Source: Streptomyces sp. PR69
Lineage (GTDB): Bacteria > Actinomycetota > Actinomycetes > Streptomycetales > Streptomycetaceae
Reading direction: 5' to 3'
Assembly: GCF_026420845.1 (NCBI RefSeq)
Contig: NZ_JAOWCB010000022.1
Location: 1-64,000, forward strand
DNA length: 64,000 nt
In this document: positions 33,803 to 41,715 of the stretch, piece after piece
Layout of the letters: the number at the start of each line of letters is the position of its first letter
How positions within the stretch are numbered: position 1 is the stretch's first letter
Position numbers and translations under genes: made by a program
The notes under the pieces: generated by a model
The model's input: only the letters and a program-made list of their open reading frames with translations
Database searches by the model: none
What the model was told of the DNA's origin: nothing

Positions 33803-34636
33803 ATGGCCAAGGGTCTGCGGCAGGCGGCGTGGGAATTCTTCGGCGCGGAACTCAAGCGGCGGAGGGAGGCGGCGGGGCTCACGCAATCGGATTTGGGGAC
33901 GCGGGTGTTCGTATCCGGCGGATACATCGGCCAGTTCGAACAGGCCATCAGGAAGCCGCAGTTGGATGTGGCGCAGCGCATCGATGAGGTGCTGCAAACC
34001 GATGGCATTTTCGAGAGGATGTGGCGAAAGCTGATCGACAAGTCGCCGTATGCGACCTATTTCGCCGCGGTCGCGGAGCTCGAAGCGCTGGCGACGAAGA
34101 TCTGCGAGTTCGAGCCCACGGTCGTTCCGGGCCTCCTCCAGACGAAGGAGTACGCGAGGGCGGTCACACTGGCGAGCAACCCGCTCGCGACCGAGGAGTT
34201 TCTCGACGAGACAGTGGACGCACGGACGGACCGCGCAAGGATTCTCAGCGATGCCACCCGCCCCATGTACTGGGCGATCCTGCACGAGACGGCCCTGCGC
34301 ATCCCGGTGGACGGCCCGGCCGCCATGGCACGGCAGCTCGACCACCTGGTTGCGATGGCCCGCGAGCGCAAGGCGCTGATCCAGGTCCTGCCATTCTCCG
34401 CCGGAGCGTACCCAGAGATGGGCAACGGGCTTCGACTGATGGAGTTCGAGGACGCCCCGCCAACCGCCTATACAGAAGCAGTGTTTTCGGGAAATCTGCT
34501 GGACGATCCAGCAGTGGTGAAGCGTACTCAGGCCGCTTACGATCTCCTCAGGGCCGCCGCGCTGTCGCCGGAGGCGTCCCTGGCCCTGATCGAGTCGGCG
34601 GCGGAGGACTTCAGACGATGCGAGCGTTCGACCTGA
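33803..34636 (+). CDS. XRE-family regulator with DUF5753 domain
   Basis: A 277-residue protein. Residues 10-70 are a Cro/CI-type helix-turn-helix (FGAELKRRREAAGLTQSDLG, GYIGQFEQAIRKPQLDVA). The rest is DUF5753 (TVVPGLLQTKEYARAV, ILHETALRIPVDG, VLPFSAGAYPEMGNGLRLMEF). In Streptomyces such regulators pair with a DUF397 protein, here overlapping by 19 nt downstream, and control secondary metabolism and development (as in WhiJ-type systems). No ribosome site is obvious other than AGGGGA 13 nt before ATG 33803. Its base composition is a little less GC-rich than core genes. Confidence 0.9.
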   Translation: MAKGLRQAAWEFFGAELKRRREAAGLTQSDLGTRVFVSGGYIGQFEQAIRKPQLDVAQRIDEVLQTDGIFERMWRKLIDKSPYATYFAAVAELEALATKICEFEPTVVPGLLQTKEYARAVTLASNPLATEEFLDETVDARTDRARILSDATRPMYWAILHETALRIPVDGPAAMARQLDHLVAMARERKALIQVLPFSAGAYPEMGNGLRLMEFEDAPPTAYTEAVFSGNLLDDPAVVKRTQAAYDLLRAAALSPEASLALIESAAEDFRRCERST

Positions 34637-34890
34637 GCACCGCCCGGTGGCGCAAGAGCAGCTACAGCGACGGGGACGGCGGCAACTGCGTCGAAGTGGG
34701 GTACGACTTCCCGGGCGCGGCCGCCTGGCGCAAGAGCACGTACAGCGACGGGCACGGCGGCAACTGCGTCGAAGTCCTGGACAACGTCCCCGGCGTCGTC
34801 CCCGTCCGCGACTCCAAGCTCCCCTCCAGCCCCGTCCTCGTCGTCACCGCCCCCGCCTGGGCCGCCTTCGTCCAGACCCTCAAGGGCTGA
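34618..34890 (+). CDS. tandem-duplicated DUF397 protein
   Basis: A 90-residue protein holding two DUF397 N-terminal motifs: RWRKSSYSDGDGGNCVEV (residues 10-27) and AWRKSTYSDGHGGNCVEV (residues 36-53), then the single usual C-terminal part VPVRDSKLPSSPVLVVTAPA. DUF397 proteins are normally about 60-70 residues with one copy, so this carries an internal duplication of about 26 residues. It overlaps the XRE gene by 19 nt and is probably its partner. Confidence 0.88.
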   Translation: MRAFDLSTARWRKSSYSDGDGGNCVEVGYDFPGAAAWRKSTYSDGHGGNCVEVLDNVPGVVPVRDSKLPSSPVLVVTAPAWAAFVQTLKG

Positions 34891-34954
34891 CCCCGCCACG
34901 TCTGCCCGCGCGGCTAGGCTGGCATCGACTCCGGGTAGGGAGAGGACGGACACC

Positions 34955-35230
34955 ATGAGCGCACACGAACCGTGGACCGTCAGCAGCATCAGCGAGGCGC
35001 TCGGCAATGCCGAACTGCGGCGGCAGTTCATCGCTGAGATCAACAGCGCTCCTGTTCACGAGCTCAGCCATGTCGCGGCCCGCTGGCAGGTCCGCGCAGA
35101 GATGCTCGCCGCCGCGGCTGAGCGAGGCGGTAAGATCCAGGCCTCCGAAGCCCAGGGACGCGAAGTACCGGGCGACCGTGACGTCACCGACAAGATCCTC
35201 GCCCTCGCCGAGCAGGCTCGCCGCAGCTAA
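34955..35230 (+). CDS. small helical hypothetical protein
   Basis: A 91-residue, mostly helical protein (ISEALGNAELRRQFIAEINSA, VAARWQVRAEMLAAAAERGG, VTDKILALAEQARRS). GGGAGAGGA lies just upstream of ATG 34955 and a TAGGCT -10-like box at about 34915, so it has its own promoter. No domain recognised. Proteins of this size and composition often accompany XRE/DUF397 loci, but a functional link is not shown. Confidence 0.55.
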   Translation: MSAHEPWTVSSISEALGNAELRRQFIAEINSAPVHELSHVAARWQVRAEMLAAAAERGGKIQASEAQGREVPGDRDVTDKILALAEQARRS

Positions 35231-35360
35231 AGCCGGGGCCCGTCGCGTACGTCGGATGCCGCTCCGGTGCCGCGCCGAAGGGCATGAGTGGTCCGTCGAC
35301 GTCGAGAAACAGCAGCGGACGCTGTGCAGGGCCGGTCACGTCAGCACGATGGCGACCCGC

Positions 35361-36053
35361 CTAGAACGGCGCGCGGGCCGAGTCCAGCAGGCGGGTCGTG
35401 TCCTCTGGGGGGAGTTGCAGGGCCGCGCCGACCGTCGTCAGGACGTCGCGTTCCGCGGGGATGTAGGGGCCGTCCGCGAGGGCGATGCGGGCACCCTGGA
35501 GGAGGATGGATTCGCGGCCCGCGGGGGCCAGGTGGGGGGCCAGGGGTTCGAGGGCCTCGTGGAGTTCGATGGCCAGGGCCGCGCCGCAGGGGCCGGAGTC
35601 GGTGATGAAGCGGCCCGTGTCGGCGGCGAGGGCGTCGATGAAGGAGGTCAACTGGTCCTCGGTGCAGTCGTCGAGGCCGGCCGCGCGGACCGTGGTGACC
35701 GCCGTTTCGCGGACGGTGCGGGAGGCGGTGCCGCCGGAGGCGAGGACGGCCAGGGCGACGGTGTGCACGGCGTCGCGGAGCATCGCGGAGAAGCGGGTGG
35801 TGGTGGGGTGGTCCAGGACGTCCATGCCGTAGCGGGAGCGGCAGGCCGCGCACTCGACGACCGGGCCCGCCGAGCCGCGCGGCAGCAGCGGGACGCCGAG
35901 GAGGGTGAAGCGCCGGCGGCCGGTGCGTCTGCGGTAGTTGCGGTCGCCGCCGCAGCCGGGGCAGAAGAACTCTCCGTCGCCGATGGTGTTCCACGAGGTG
36001 TGGACTCCGCATACCAGCACTTTTCGGCCGAATAGTCCACGTACTGGCTGCAC
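35361..36053 (-). CDS. TerB-family tellurite resistance/stress protein with zinc ribbon
   Basis: A 230-residue protein. The N-terminal zinc ribbon uses CPGCG (after GDGEFF) and CAAC (in VVECAACRSRYGMD). A helical TerB-like domain covers about residues 95-230, with the acidic motif ALADGPYIPAERDVLTTVG at its C-terminal end. TerB proteins belong to metal/stress-response systems; this stand-alone form is common in Streptomyces. GTG 36053 has GGAGG 6 nt upstream, so I do not use the longer ORF start at 36155. Isolated between two minus-strand genes. Confidence 0.82.
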   Translation of the reverse strand: MQPVRGLFGRKVLVCGVHTSWNTIGDGEFFCPGCGGDRNYRRRTGRRRFTLLGVPLLPRGSAGPVVECAACRSRYGMDVLDHPTTTRFSAMLRDAVHTVALAVLASGGTASRTVRETAVTTVRAAGLDDCTEDQLTSFIDALAADTGRFITDSGPCGAALAIELHEALEPLAPHLAPAGRESILLQGARIALADGPYIPAERDVLTTVGAALQLPPEDTTRLLDSARAPF

Positions 36054-36192
36054 GTCGCACCTCCGTAACCATCCGGCAACACCGCCGCGTTGACGTGATG
36101 TTAGCCACATCCGTGAGGGTGCGTCAGTACCCCGGCCGCAGTACACCGGGGACATGGCCGATTCCCCTCCCTCGCGCTGCCTGTGCAGCGGT

Positions 36193-36234
36193 GCGCCCCC
36201 GGTCGCCCCCTTGCTGCGGGGGAACCGGGGGCGC
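36193..36234 (-). terminator. terminator of leuA
   Basis: GCGCCCCCGGT (36193-36203) and ACCGGGGGCGC (36224-36234) form an 11-bp stem; the enclosed bases add a further CCCCC/GGGGG pairing. It starts 25 nt past the leuA stop on the minus strand. Confidence 0.7.
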
Positions 36235-36258
36235 GGGGCCCGATGAGACCCGAAAGAG

Positions 36259-38028
36259 CTACTGGCGGGCGGCTCGGTTGACGGCCGAGACCACTGCCTT
36301 GAGGGAGGCGCGTGTGGTGTTGGCGTCGATGCCGATGCCCCACAGGACCTGTCCGTCGATGGCGCACTCGATGTACGAGGCGGCCTGGGCGGAGGCGCCC
36401 TCGCTCATCGTGTGCTCGGTGTAGTCCAGGACGCGGGCGTCGATGCCGATGGTCTGGAGGGCGTCGACGAACGCGGAGATGGGGCCGTTGCCGGTGCCGG
36501 TCAGGCTGGTGTCGACGCCGTCGACGACCGCCTCGACGGTCAGGGTGTCGACGCCGTCGGTGTCGGTGGTGGTCTGGCCGGAGCGCAGCTGGACGCGGCC
36601 CCAGGCGCTCTGCGGGTCGGGGTGGGGCAGATACTCGTCCTGGAAGACCGCCCAGATGTCCTTCGGCGTGACCTCGCCGCCCTCGGTGTCCGTCTTCGCC
36701 TGGATGATCTTCGAGAACTCGATCTGCATCCGGCGCGGCAGGTCCAGCTTGTGGTCGTTCTTCAGAACGTAGGCGACGCCGCCCTTGCCGGACTGCGAGT
36801 TGACCCGGATGACGGCCTCGTAGGAGCGGCCGACGTCCTTGGGGTCGATCGGCAGATACGGAACCGCCCACTCCAGCTCGTCTGCGGTGACGCCGCGCGC
36901 GGCCGCGTCCGCCTCCATGGCGTCGAAGCCCTTCTTGATGGCGTCCTGGTGGGAGCCGGAGAAGGCCGTGTAGACCAGATCGCCCGCGTACGGGTGGCGG
37001 GGGTGGATCTCCATCTGGTTGCAGTACTCGGAGGTCCGGCGGATCTCGTCGATCTGCGAGAAGTCGATCTGCGGGTCCACGCCCTGCGAGAAGAGGTTCA
37101 TGCCCAGGGTGACCAGGTCGACGTTGCCGGTGCGCTCGCCCTGCCCGAACAGACAGCCCTCGATGCGGTCCGCGCCCGCCATGATGGCCAGTTCGGCGGC
37201 GGCCACGGCGGTTCCGCGGTCGTTGTGCGGGTGCACCGACAGACAGATGTGCTCACGTCGGGACAGATTCCGGGACATCCACTCGAAGCGGTCGGCGTGC
37301 GTGGAGGGCGTGGAGCGCTCCACTGTCGCGGGCAGATTCAGGATGATCTCGCGGCCCGCCTCCGGCTGCCAGACGTCCATGACGCCCTCGCAGACCTCCA
37401 GCGCGAAGTCCAGCTCGGTGTCGGTGAAGATCTCCGGGCTGTACTGGTAGCCGAAGACCGTCTCATCGCCGAGGATCTTGTCCGCGTACTCCATCACCAG
37501 GCGGGTGCCGTCCACCGCGATCTGCTTGATGTCGTCCCTGGAGCCCCGGAAGACGACCCGGCGGAAGACGGGCGCGGTCGCGTTGTACAGGTGGACGGTG
37601 GCGCGGTGCGCGCCGCGCAGTGACTCCACCGTCCGTTCGATCAGGTCCTCGCGGGCCTGGGTCAGCACGGAGATGGTCACGTCCTCGGGGATCGCGCCCT
37701 CTTCGATGATGGAGCGTACGAAGGCGAAGTCCGTCTCGCCGGACGACGGGAAGCCGACCTCGATCTCCTTGTAGCCCATGCGCACCAGCAGCTCGAACAT
37801 CTCGCGCTTGCGGGCCGGGGACATCGGGTCGATCAGCGCCTGGTTGCCGTCGCGCAGGTCGGTCGAGAGCCAGCGGGGCGCGACCGTGATCCGCTTGTCG
37901 GGCCAGGTGCGGTCCGGGATGTCCACGGCCTCGTACGGCCGGTACTTGTGAATCGGCATCCCGGACGGCTGCTGGGTGCGGGTCGCGTTGGTGATGGGCG
38001 TGGGGCGACCGACAGAGGTTTCAGACAT
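36259..38028 (-). CDS. leuA: 2-isopropylmalate synthase
   Basis: A 589-residue enzyme, first committed step of leucine synthesis (acetyl-CoA + 2-oxoisovalerate). The TIM barrel has STDLRDGNQALIDPM with the metal-binding Asp, GYKEIEVGFPSSGETDF, LSVHPHNDRGTAVAA with metal-binding histidines, and GCLFGQGERTGNVDL. The C-terminal LeuA dimerisation/regulatory domain (TLTVEAVVDGVDTSLTGTGNGP) should give leucine feedback inhibition. It begins at ATG 38028, 92 nt after a leader peptide stop rich in Leu codons, so transcription attenuation is likely. Confidence 0.97.
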   Translation of the reverse strand: MSETSVGRPTPITNATRTQQPSGMPIHKYRPYEAVDIPDRTWPDKRITVAPRWLSTDLRDGNQALIDPMSPARKREMFELLVRMGYKEIEVGFPSSGETDFAFVRSIIEEGAIPEDVTISVLTQAREDLIERTVESLRGAHRATVHLYNATAPVFRRVVFRGSRDDIKQIAVDGTRLVMEYADKILGDETVFGYQYSPEIFTDTELDFALEVCEGVMDVWQPEAGREIILNLPATVERSTPSTHADRFEWMSRNLSRREHICLSVHPHNDRGTAVAAAELAIMAGADRIEGCLFGQGERTGNVDLVTLGMNLFSQGVDPQIDFSQIDEIRRTSEYCNQMEIHPRHPYAGDLVYTAFSGSHQDAIKKGFDAMEADAAARGVTADELEWAVPYLPIDPKDVGRSYEAVIRVNSQSGKGGVAYVLKNDHKLDLPRRMQIEFSKIIQAKTDTEGGEVTPKDIWAVFQDEYLPHPDPQSAWGRVQLRSGQTTTDTDGVDTLTVEAVVDGVDTSLTGTGNGPISAFVDALQTIGIDARVLDYTEHTMSEGASAQAASYIECAIDGQVLWGIGIDANTTRASLKAVVSAVNRAARQ

Positions 38029-38110
38029 TGCGTGGGGCTCCTCGGAGTGTCCGCTGGGACGGCCGACGGGTCGTGATCACCGCAACACCAGACTCCGCGG
38101 GGAGGGGGTC

Positions 38111-38128
38111 GGCCTACGACTACAGGCC
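38111..38128 (-). promoter_or_regulatory. hairpin overlapping the leuA leader-peptide stop
   Basis: GGCCT (38111-38115) and AGGCC (38124-38128) can pair around the leader peptide stop codon, giving a stem that ribosome position would open or mask. The following 80 nt to leuA are GC-rich with alternative pairings, as attenuators need. Confidence 0.4.
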
Positions 38129-38167
38129 CTCGCCGCGGCGGCTAAGGAGAAGCAGCCCGCTACGCAT
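38120..38167 (-). CDS. leuL: leuA leader peptide
   Basis: A 15-residue frame from ATG 38167 to TAG 38120 encodes MRSGLLLLSRRGEGL, with four consecutive leucine codons (CTG CTT CTC CTT). It lies 92 nt upstream of leuA. A run of the end-product amino acid in a short leader is the hallmark of ribosome-mediated attenuation: leucine shortage stalls ribosomes on the run and favours readthrough. Comparable leaders upstream of leuA are known in Streptomyces. The ribosome site is weak. Confidence 0.75.
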   Translation of the reverse strand: MRSGLLLLSRRGEGL

Positions 38168-38324
38168 GATGAACGAGCGTAGCCGAGAGACACGCAAGTC
38201 GGCGGTCCCGTTCCAGTATGCGGGATGCCTCATGAGTCACGGGCGAACGTAATGAATCACTCCATTTCATCAATCGCTGCGCCGAACGGTGACAGACCGG
38301 TGACCCAGTGCCACATTGCGGAGC

Positions 38325-39431
38325 ATGACTGAAACCCAGGCAGCGCTGTTCTGCACCATCGTGCCTCCGCATGTCCTCGACCGGCTGGCCCGCTCGCAGG
38401 ACCCGGCCCTGTCCGCGCCCGCCCGCCGCACCCTGGAAGCGGACGCCGTACAGCGCACCCGGCGGCAGCTGACGACCGTCGCCGCCCCGGTGGCGGCCCC
38501 GGGGACGACCGCCGGCGAAGACGACGCAGACAGGGACACGGGCGCGGACGCGGAGGGCGCGCCCGAGTCCCCGCAGCGCACCGTCCACGACTGCCAGAAC
38601 GGCACGGACCTGCCGGGCGTCGTGGTCCGCGCCGAGGGGGATGAGCCGGTCAAGGACGCCACGGTCAACCGCGTCTACACCGGTCTCGGCGCCACCTTCG
38701 AGCTGCTGCTGAAGGAGTACGGCCGCAGCTCCCTCGACGGCGCGGGCCTGCCGCTCAACGCCAGCGTCCACTTCGGCGACCAGTACGGGAACGCCTTCTG
38801 GGACGGCGAGCAGATGGTCTTCGGAGACGGCGACGGCGAGATCTTCCTCGACTTCTCCATCCCGGTCGACGTCATCGCGCACGAGCTGGCGCACGGCCTG
38901 ACCCAGCACACGGCGAACCTCAGCTACTACGGCCAGCCGGGCGCGCTCAACGAATCCGTCTCCGATGTGATCGGCTCGCTGGTCAAGCAGTACACCCTGG
39001 GCCAGACCGCCGACGAGGCCGACTGGCTGATCGGCGCGGGGCTGCTCGCACCGCGCGTCACGGGTGTCGCGCTGCGCTCGATGAAGGCCCCGGGCACGGC
39101 GTACGACGACGATGTGCTCGGCAAGGACCCGCAGCCCGCGACGATGGACGACTACGTCCGCACCGGCCGGGACAACGGCGGGGTGCACATCAACTCGGGC
39201 ATCCCGAACCACGCCTTCTATCTGGTCGCGACGCGGCTGGGCGGCAAGGCGTGGGAGCGGGCGGGGCAGATCTGGTTCGACGTGCTGACCGGCGGGGAGC
39301 TGGCCGTGGACGCGAACTTCACGAGCTTCGCCCGGCTGACGGCGGCGGCCGCGGCCGCCCGGTACGGGGAGGGCGCTGAGCACGAGGCGGTGGTGAAGGC
39401 CTGGGCGCAGGTGGGGGTGGAGACCGCCTGA
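38325..39431 (+). CDS. protealysin-like M4 metalloprotease
   Basis: A 368-residue thermolysin-family enzyme with no signal peptide. The short propeptide has the protealysin motif CTIVPPHVLDRLA (residues about 9-21) and an acidic, disordered linker. The mature enzyme has the zinc site HELAHGLTQH with downstream ALNESVSDVIGS (third ligand Glu) and the catalytic His in GGVHINSGIPNHAFY. Protealysin-like M4 enzymes act inside or are released by unusual routes and are often encoded with an emfourin inhibitor, here found at 41233. ATG 38325 is chosen over TTG 38316. Confidence 0.93.
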   Translation: MTETQAALFCTIVPPHVLDRLARSQDPALSAPARRTLEADAVQRTRRQLTTVAAPVAAPGTTAGEDDADRDTGADAEGAPESPQRTVHDCQNGTDLPGVVVRAEGDEPVKDATVNRVYTGLGATFELLLKEYGRSSLDGAGLPLNASVHFGDQYGNAFWDGEQMVFGDGDGEIFLDFSIPVDVIAHELAHGLTQHTANLSYYGQPGALNESVSDVIGSLVKQYTLGQTADEADWLIGAGLLAPRVTGVALRSMKAPGTAYDDDVLGKDPQPATMDDYVRTGRDNGGVHINSGIPNHAFYLVATRLGGKAWERAGQIWFDVLTGGELAVDANFTSFARLTAAAAAARYGEGAEHEAVVKAWAQVGVETA

Positions 39432-39518
39432 CGGGTGGGGGCGGCCGCACCCCGGGGTGGGGCTGGGCGCCCCTTGTGTTCACCGCTCAGCCCTATGTCA
39501 TCGCGATGTCGCGCTCCG

Positions 39519-39524
39519 TAGCGT
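39519..39524 (+). promoter_or_regulatory. leaderless -10 box of the flavin oxidase gene
   Basis: TAGCGT ends 7 nt before ATG 39532, and no ribosome site is visible. Confidence 0.5.
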
Positions 39525-39531
39525 CACGGGC

Positions 39532-41148
39532 ATGAGCGAACACACCCGACGCACCGTTCTGCGCACCGCCGCCGCCACAGGGGCGGGGCTGTCTCTCACC
39601 GGAGCCGCGGCCGGATCAGGAGCCGCGGCCGCGGCCACAGCCGGGTCCGGGGCCGGGGCCGCCGCGCACGGGCGCCGGCCGCCGCCCCCGCTGGGACCGG
39701 TCAGGGCCGGCCCCGACGACCCCCGCTATGAGCACCTGGTCAGCCGCGGCCAGGGCACCCGCTTCAAGGGCAGCCCCGATCTCGTCTATGTCGTCGGCTC
39801 GACCCGGCAGGTCGTACGGGCCGTGAACGAGTCGGTCAGGGCGGGCAGGCGGCTCGCCGTGCGCAGCGGCGGCCACTGCTTCGAGGACTTCGTGGACCAT
39901 CCGGACATCCGCGTGGTCATCGACATGTCCGGGATGACGCAGGTGTACTACGACCCGCACCGGGACGCCTTCGCCGTGGAGGCCGGGGCGACGCTCGCCG
40001 AGGTGTACCGCAGGCTGCACCTCGGCTGGGGCGTGACCGTGCCGGCGGGCTGGTGCCCCGAGGTGGGGGCCGGCGGGCATGTGCCGGGCGGCGGCTACGG
40101 GCCGCTGTGCCGGCTGTACGGGCTCGCCGTCGACTATCTGTACGCGGTCGAGGTCGTGGTGGTCGACCGGCGCGGCCGGGCCCGCGCGGTGGTGGCGACG
40201 CGCGAGGCGGACGATCCGAACCGGGAGCTGTGGTGGGCGCACACCGGAGGCGGCGGGGGCAACTTCGGAGTGGTCACCCGCTACTGGTTCCGGGATCTGC
40301 CCTCGCCCCCGGCCACCGTGCTGAGCTTCACCGCCGAGTGGAGCTGGGAGGGCATGGACCGGGAGGCGTTCGCCCGGATGGTGCGGGGCCATGGCCGCTG
40401 GGCCGAGCGGCACAGCGGCTCCGGCGCCGCGGAGGCGGCGCTGTACAGCGAGTTCATCCTGTTCCGCAGGCAGCTCGGTGCACACCGGATGGCCGGGCAG
40501 GTGGCGGCCGGTCCGGGTACGGCGGAGCGGCTGCTGCGCGGCCATCTGGAGGCGATCGGCGCGGACGGCGGCGTACGGCCCTCGGCGGTGCGGACCCGGC
40601 GGCTGCCCTGGCTGACGGCGGCGCTGGAGGGGACGGGCGAGGACGGCAGCGCGTTCAGCCAGAAGATCAAGTCGGGGTATGCGCGGAAGGGGCTGACCGG
40701 CCGGCAGATCGAGGCGGTCCATCGCCATCTGACCCGCGCGGATGTGGATGTGCCGGGCGGGATGGTGTCCCTGAACACCTACGGCGGCCGGGTCAACGAC
40801 GTCGCGCCGTCCGCCACCGCGGCGGCACACCGCGACTCGGTGCTGAAGCTGACCTATATGGCGTCCTGGGAGAAGCCCGAGCAGGAGGCGCGGCATCTGG
40901 CGTGGATCCGGGAGTTCTACCGGGATGTGTACGCGGACACGGGCGGGGTCCCGGCGCCGGGGCCGGTCGACGACGGGGCGTTCATCAGCTATCCGGACGT
41001 GGATCTGGCCGATCCGCGGTGGAACGCGTCGGGGGTGCCGTGGTCGGAGCTGTACTACAAGGACGGCTACCGGCGGCTGCGGCGGGCCAAGGCGCGGTGG
41101 GATCCGCGGGGTGTGTTCCGGCATGCGCTGTCCGTGGAGCCAGTGTGA
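39532..41148 (+). CDS. Tat-exported FAD oxidase, berberine-bridge type
   Basis: A 538-residue VAO/PCMH-fold oxidase. The N-terminal twin-arginine signal is TRRTVLRTAAATGAGLSL, followed by an Ala/Gly linker. RSGGHCFEDF supplies the histidine, and GWCPEVGAGGHVPGGGYG the cysteine, for bicovalent FAD attachment. VVATREADDPNRELWWAHTG and GGGGGNFGVVTRYWF are FAD-binding, and the C-terminal YYKDGYRRLRRAKARWDPRGVF is the BBE motif. Such enzymes oxidise sugars, alkaloids or polyketides using O2. It lies between an M4 protease and its likely inhibitor, under its own leaderless-type promoter. Confidence 0.92.
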   Translation: MSEHTRRTVLRTAAATGAGLSLTGAAAGSGAAAAATAGSGAGAAAHGRRPPPPLGPVRAGPDDPRYEHLVSRGQGTRFKGSPDLVYVVGSTRQVVRAVNESVRAGRRLAVRSGGHCFEDFVDHPDIRVVIDMSGMTQVYYDPHRDAFAVEAGATLAEVYRRLHLGWGVTVPAGWCPEVGAGGHVPGGGYGPLCRLYGLAVDYLYAVEVVVVDRRGRARAVVATREADDPNRELWWAHTGGGGGNFGVVTRYWFRDLPSPPATVLSFTAEWSWEGMDREAFARMVRGHGRWAERHSGSGAAEAALYSEFILFRRQLGAHRMAGQVAAGPGTAERLLRGHLEAIGADGGVRPSAVRTRRLPWLTAALEGTGEDGSAFSQKIKSGYARKGLTGRQIEAVHRHLTRADVDVPGGMVSLNTYGGRVNDVAPSATAAAHRDSVLKLTYMASWEKPEQEARHLAWIREFYRDVYADTGGVPAPGPVDDGAFISYPDVDLADPRWNASGVPWSELYYKDGYRRLRRAKARWDPRGVFRHALSVEPV

Positions 41149-41219
41149 GTGAGGTGAGGCGGGGTGAGCGGGCCGGTGTGCGTGGCGGCGCTCCGGTGTC
41201 GCCGCGCCCCGATTCGTAC

Positions 41220-41225
41220 TAGAAC
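41220..41225 (+). promoter_or_regulatory. leaderless -10 box of the emfourin-like gene
   Basis: TAGAAC ends 7 nt before ATG 41233. It implies that the inhibitor has its own transcript. Confidence 0.45.
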
Positions 41226-41232
41226 GGGTGCC

Positions 41233-41499
41233 ATGCGTATTCAGGTGAGGCGTACCGGAGGATTCGGCGGGATCGAGCGGTTCGCGGAGCTGGACACCGC
41301 GGGCCGCGCCGACGCCGATGAGCTGCAGGAGCTCGCCAGGCAGGTACTGGCCGAGGGCCACCGGACTCCGCCGGTCGGGGTGCCGGACGGGTTCAGCTAC
41401 CAGATCACGGTGGAGGGGGAGACGGTGTACGCGACGGATCCGCGGTTGTCGGAGGGGGAGAGGCGGCTGATGTCGGTGGTGCTGAAGGAGGGGGCGTAG
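41233..41499 (+). CDS. emfourin-like M4 protease inhibitor
   Basis: An 88-residue protein: MRIQVRRTGGFGGIERFAEL then an acidic helix (ADADELQELARQVLAEG) and beta strands (FSYQITVEGETVYATDPRLSE). This matches what I know of emfourin, the slow tight-binding protealysin inhibitor usually encoded next to protealysin-like genes. Here the protease (38325) and inhibitor flank a flavin oxidase gene. It has no signal peptide, consistent with keeping the enzyme inactive inside the cell. ATG 41233 is preferred over the in-frame upstream start at 41164, which lacks a promoter or ribosome site. Confidence 0.78.
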   Translation: MRIQVRRTGGFGGIERFAELDTAGRADADELQELARQVLAEGHRTPPVGVPDGFSYQITVEGETVYATDPRLSEGERRLMSVVLKEGA

Positions 41500-41535
41500 G
41501 GGGCGCGGGGGGGCCGCTGCGCGGGCTTGCTCCCC

Positions 41536-41715
41536 TGCCCCGCCCCTTCCCGGAACTGAGGGCAAGCCCCCAGACCCCGGTACGGCCTTCGGCCGTGTCC
41601 TCAAGCGCCGGACGGGCTGAATTTGGCTGCGCCAAATCCCAGCCCCGTGGGGGCACCCCCGGACGGAGTCTGGGGGAGATTGAGGCGCGGGGGGGCCGGG
41701 GGCTTAAGCCCCCGG
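41536..41715 (-). repeat. dispersed intergenic repeat, copy 1
   Basis: A GC-rich element downstream of era. It contains GTCCTCAAGCGCCGGACGGG, an imperfect AATTTGG/CCAAAT hairpin, CCCCCGGACGGAGTCTGGGG, GAGGCGCGGGGGG and the palindrome CCGGGGGCTTAAGCCCCCGG (41696-41715), which touches the era stop. The same blocks occur in inverted orientation at 58381-58594. No gene lies in this 216-nt gap; the palindrome probably terminates era. Confidence 0.85.

Noticed and set aside
34880..35071. A 63-residue minus-strand ORF
   Set aside because: Antisense to the small helical gene at 34955, which has a ribosome site and -10 box.
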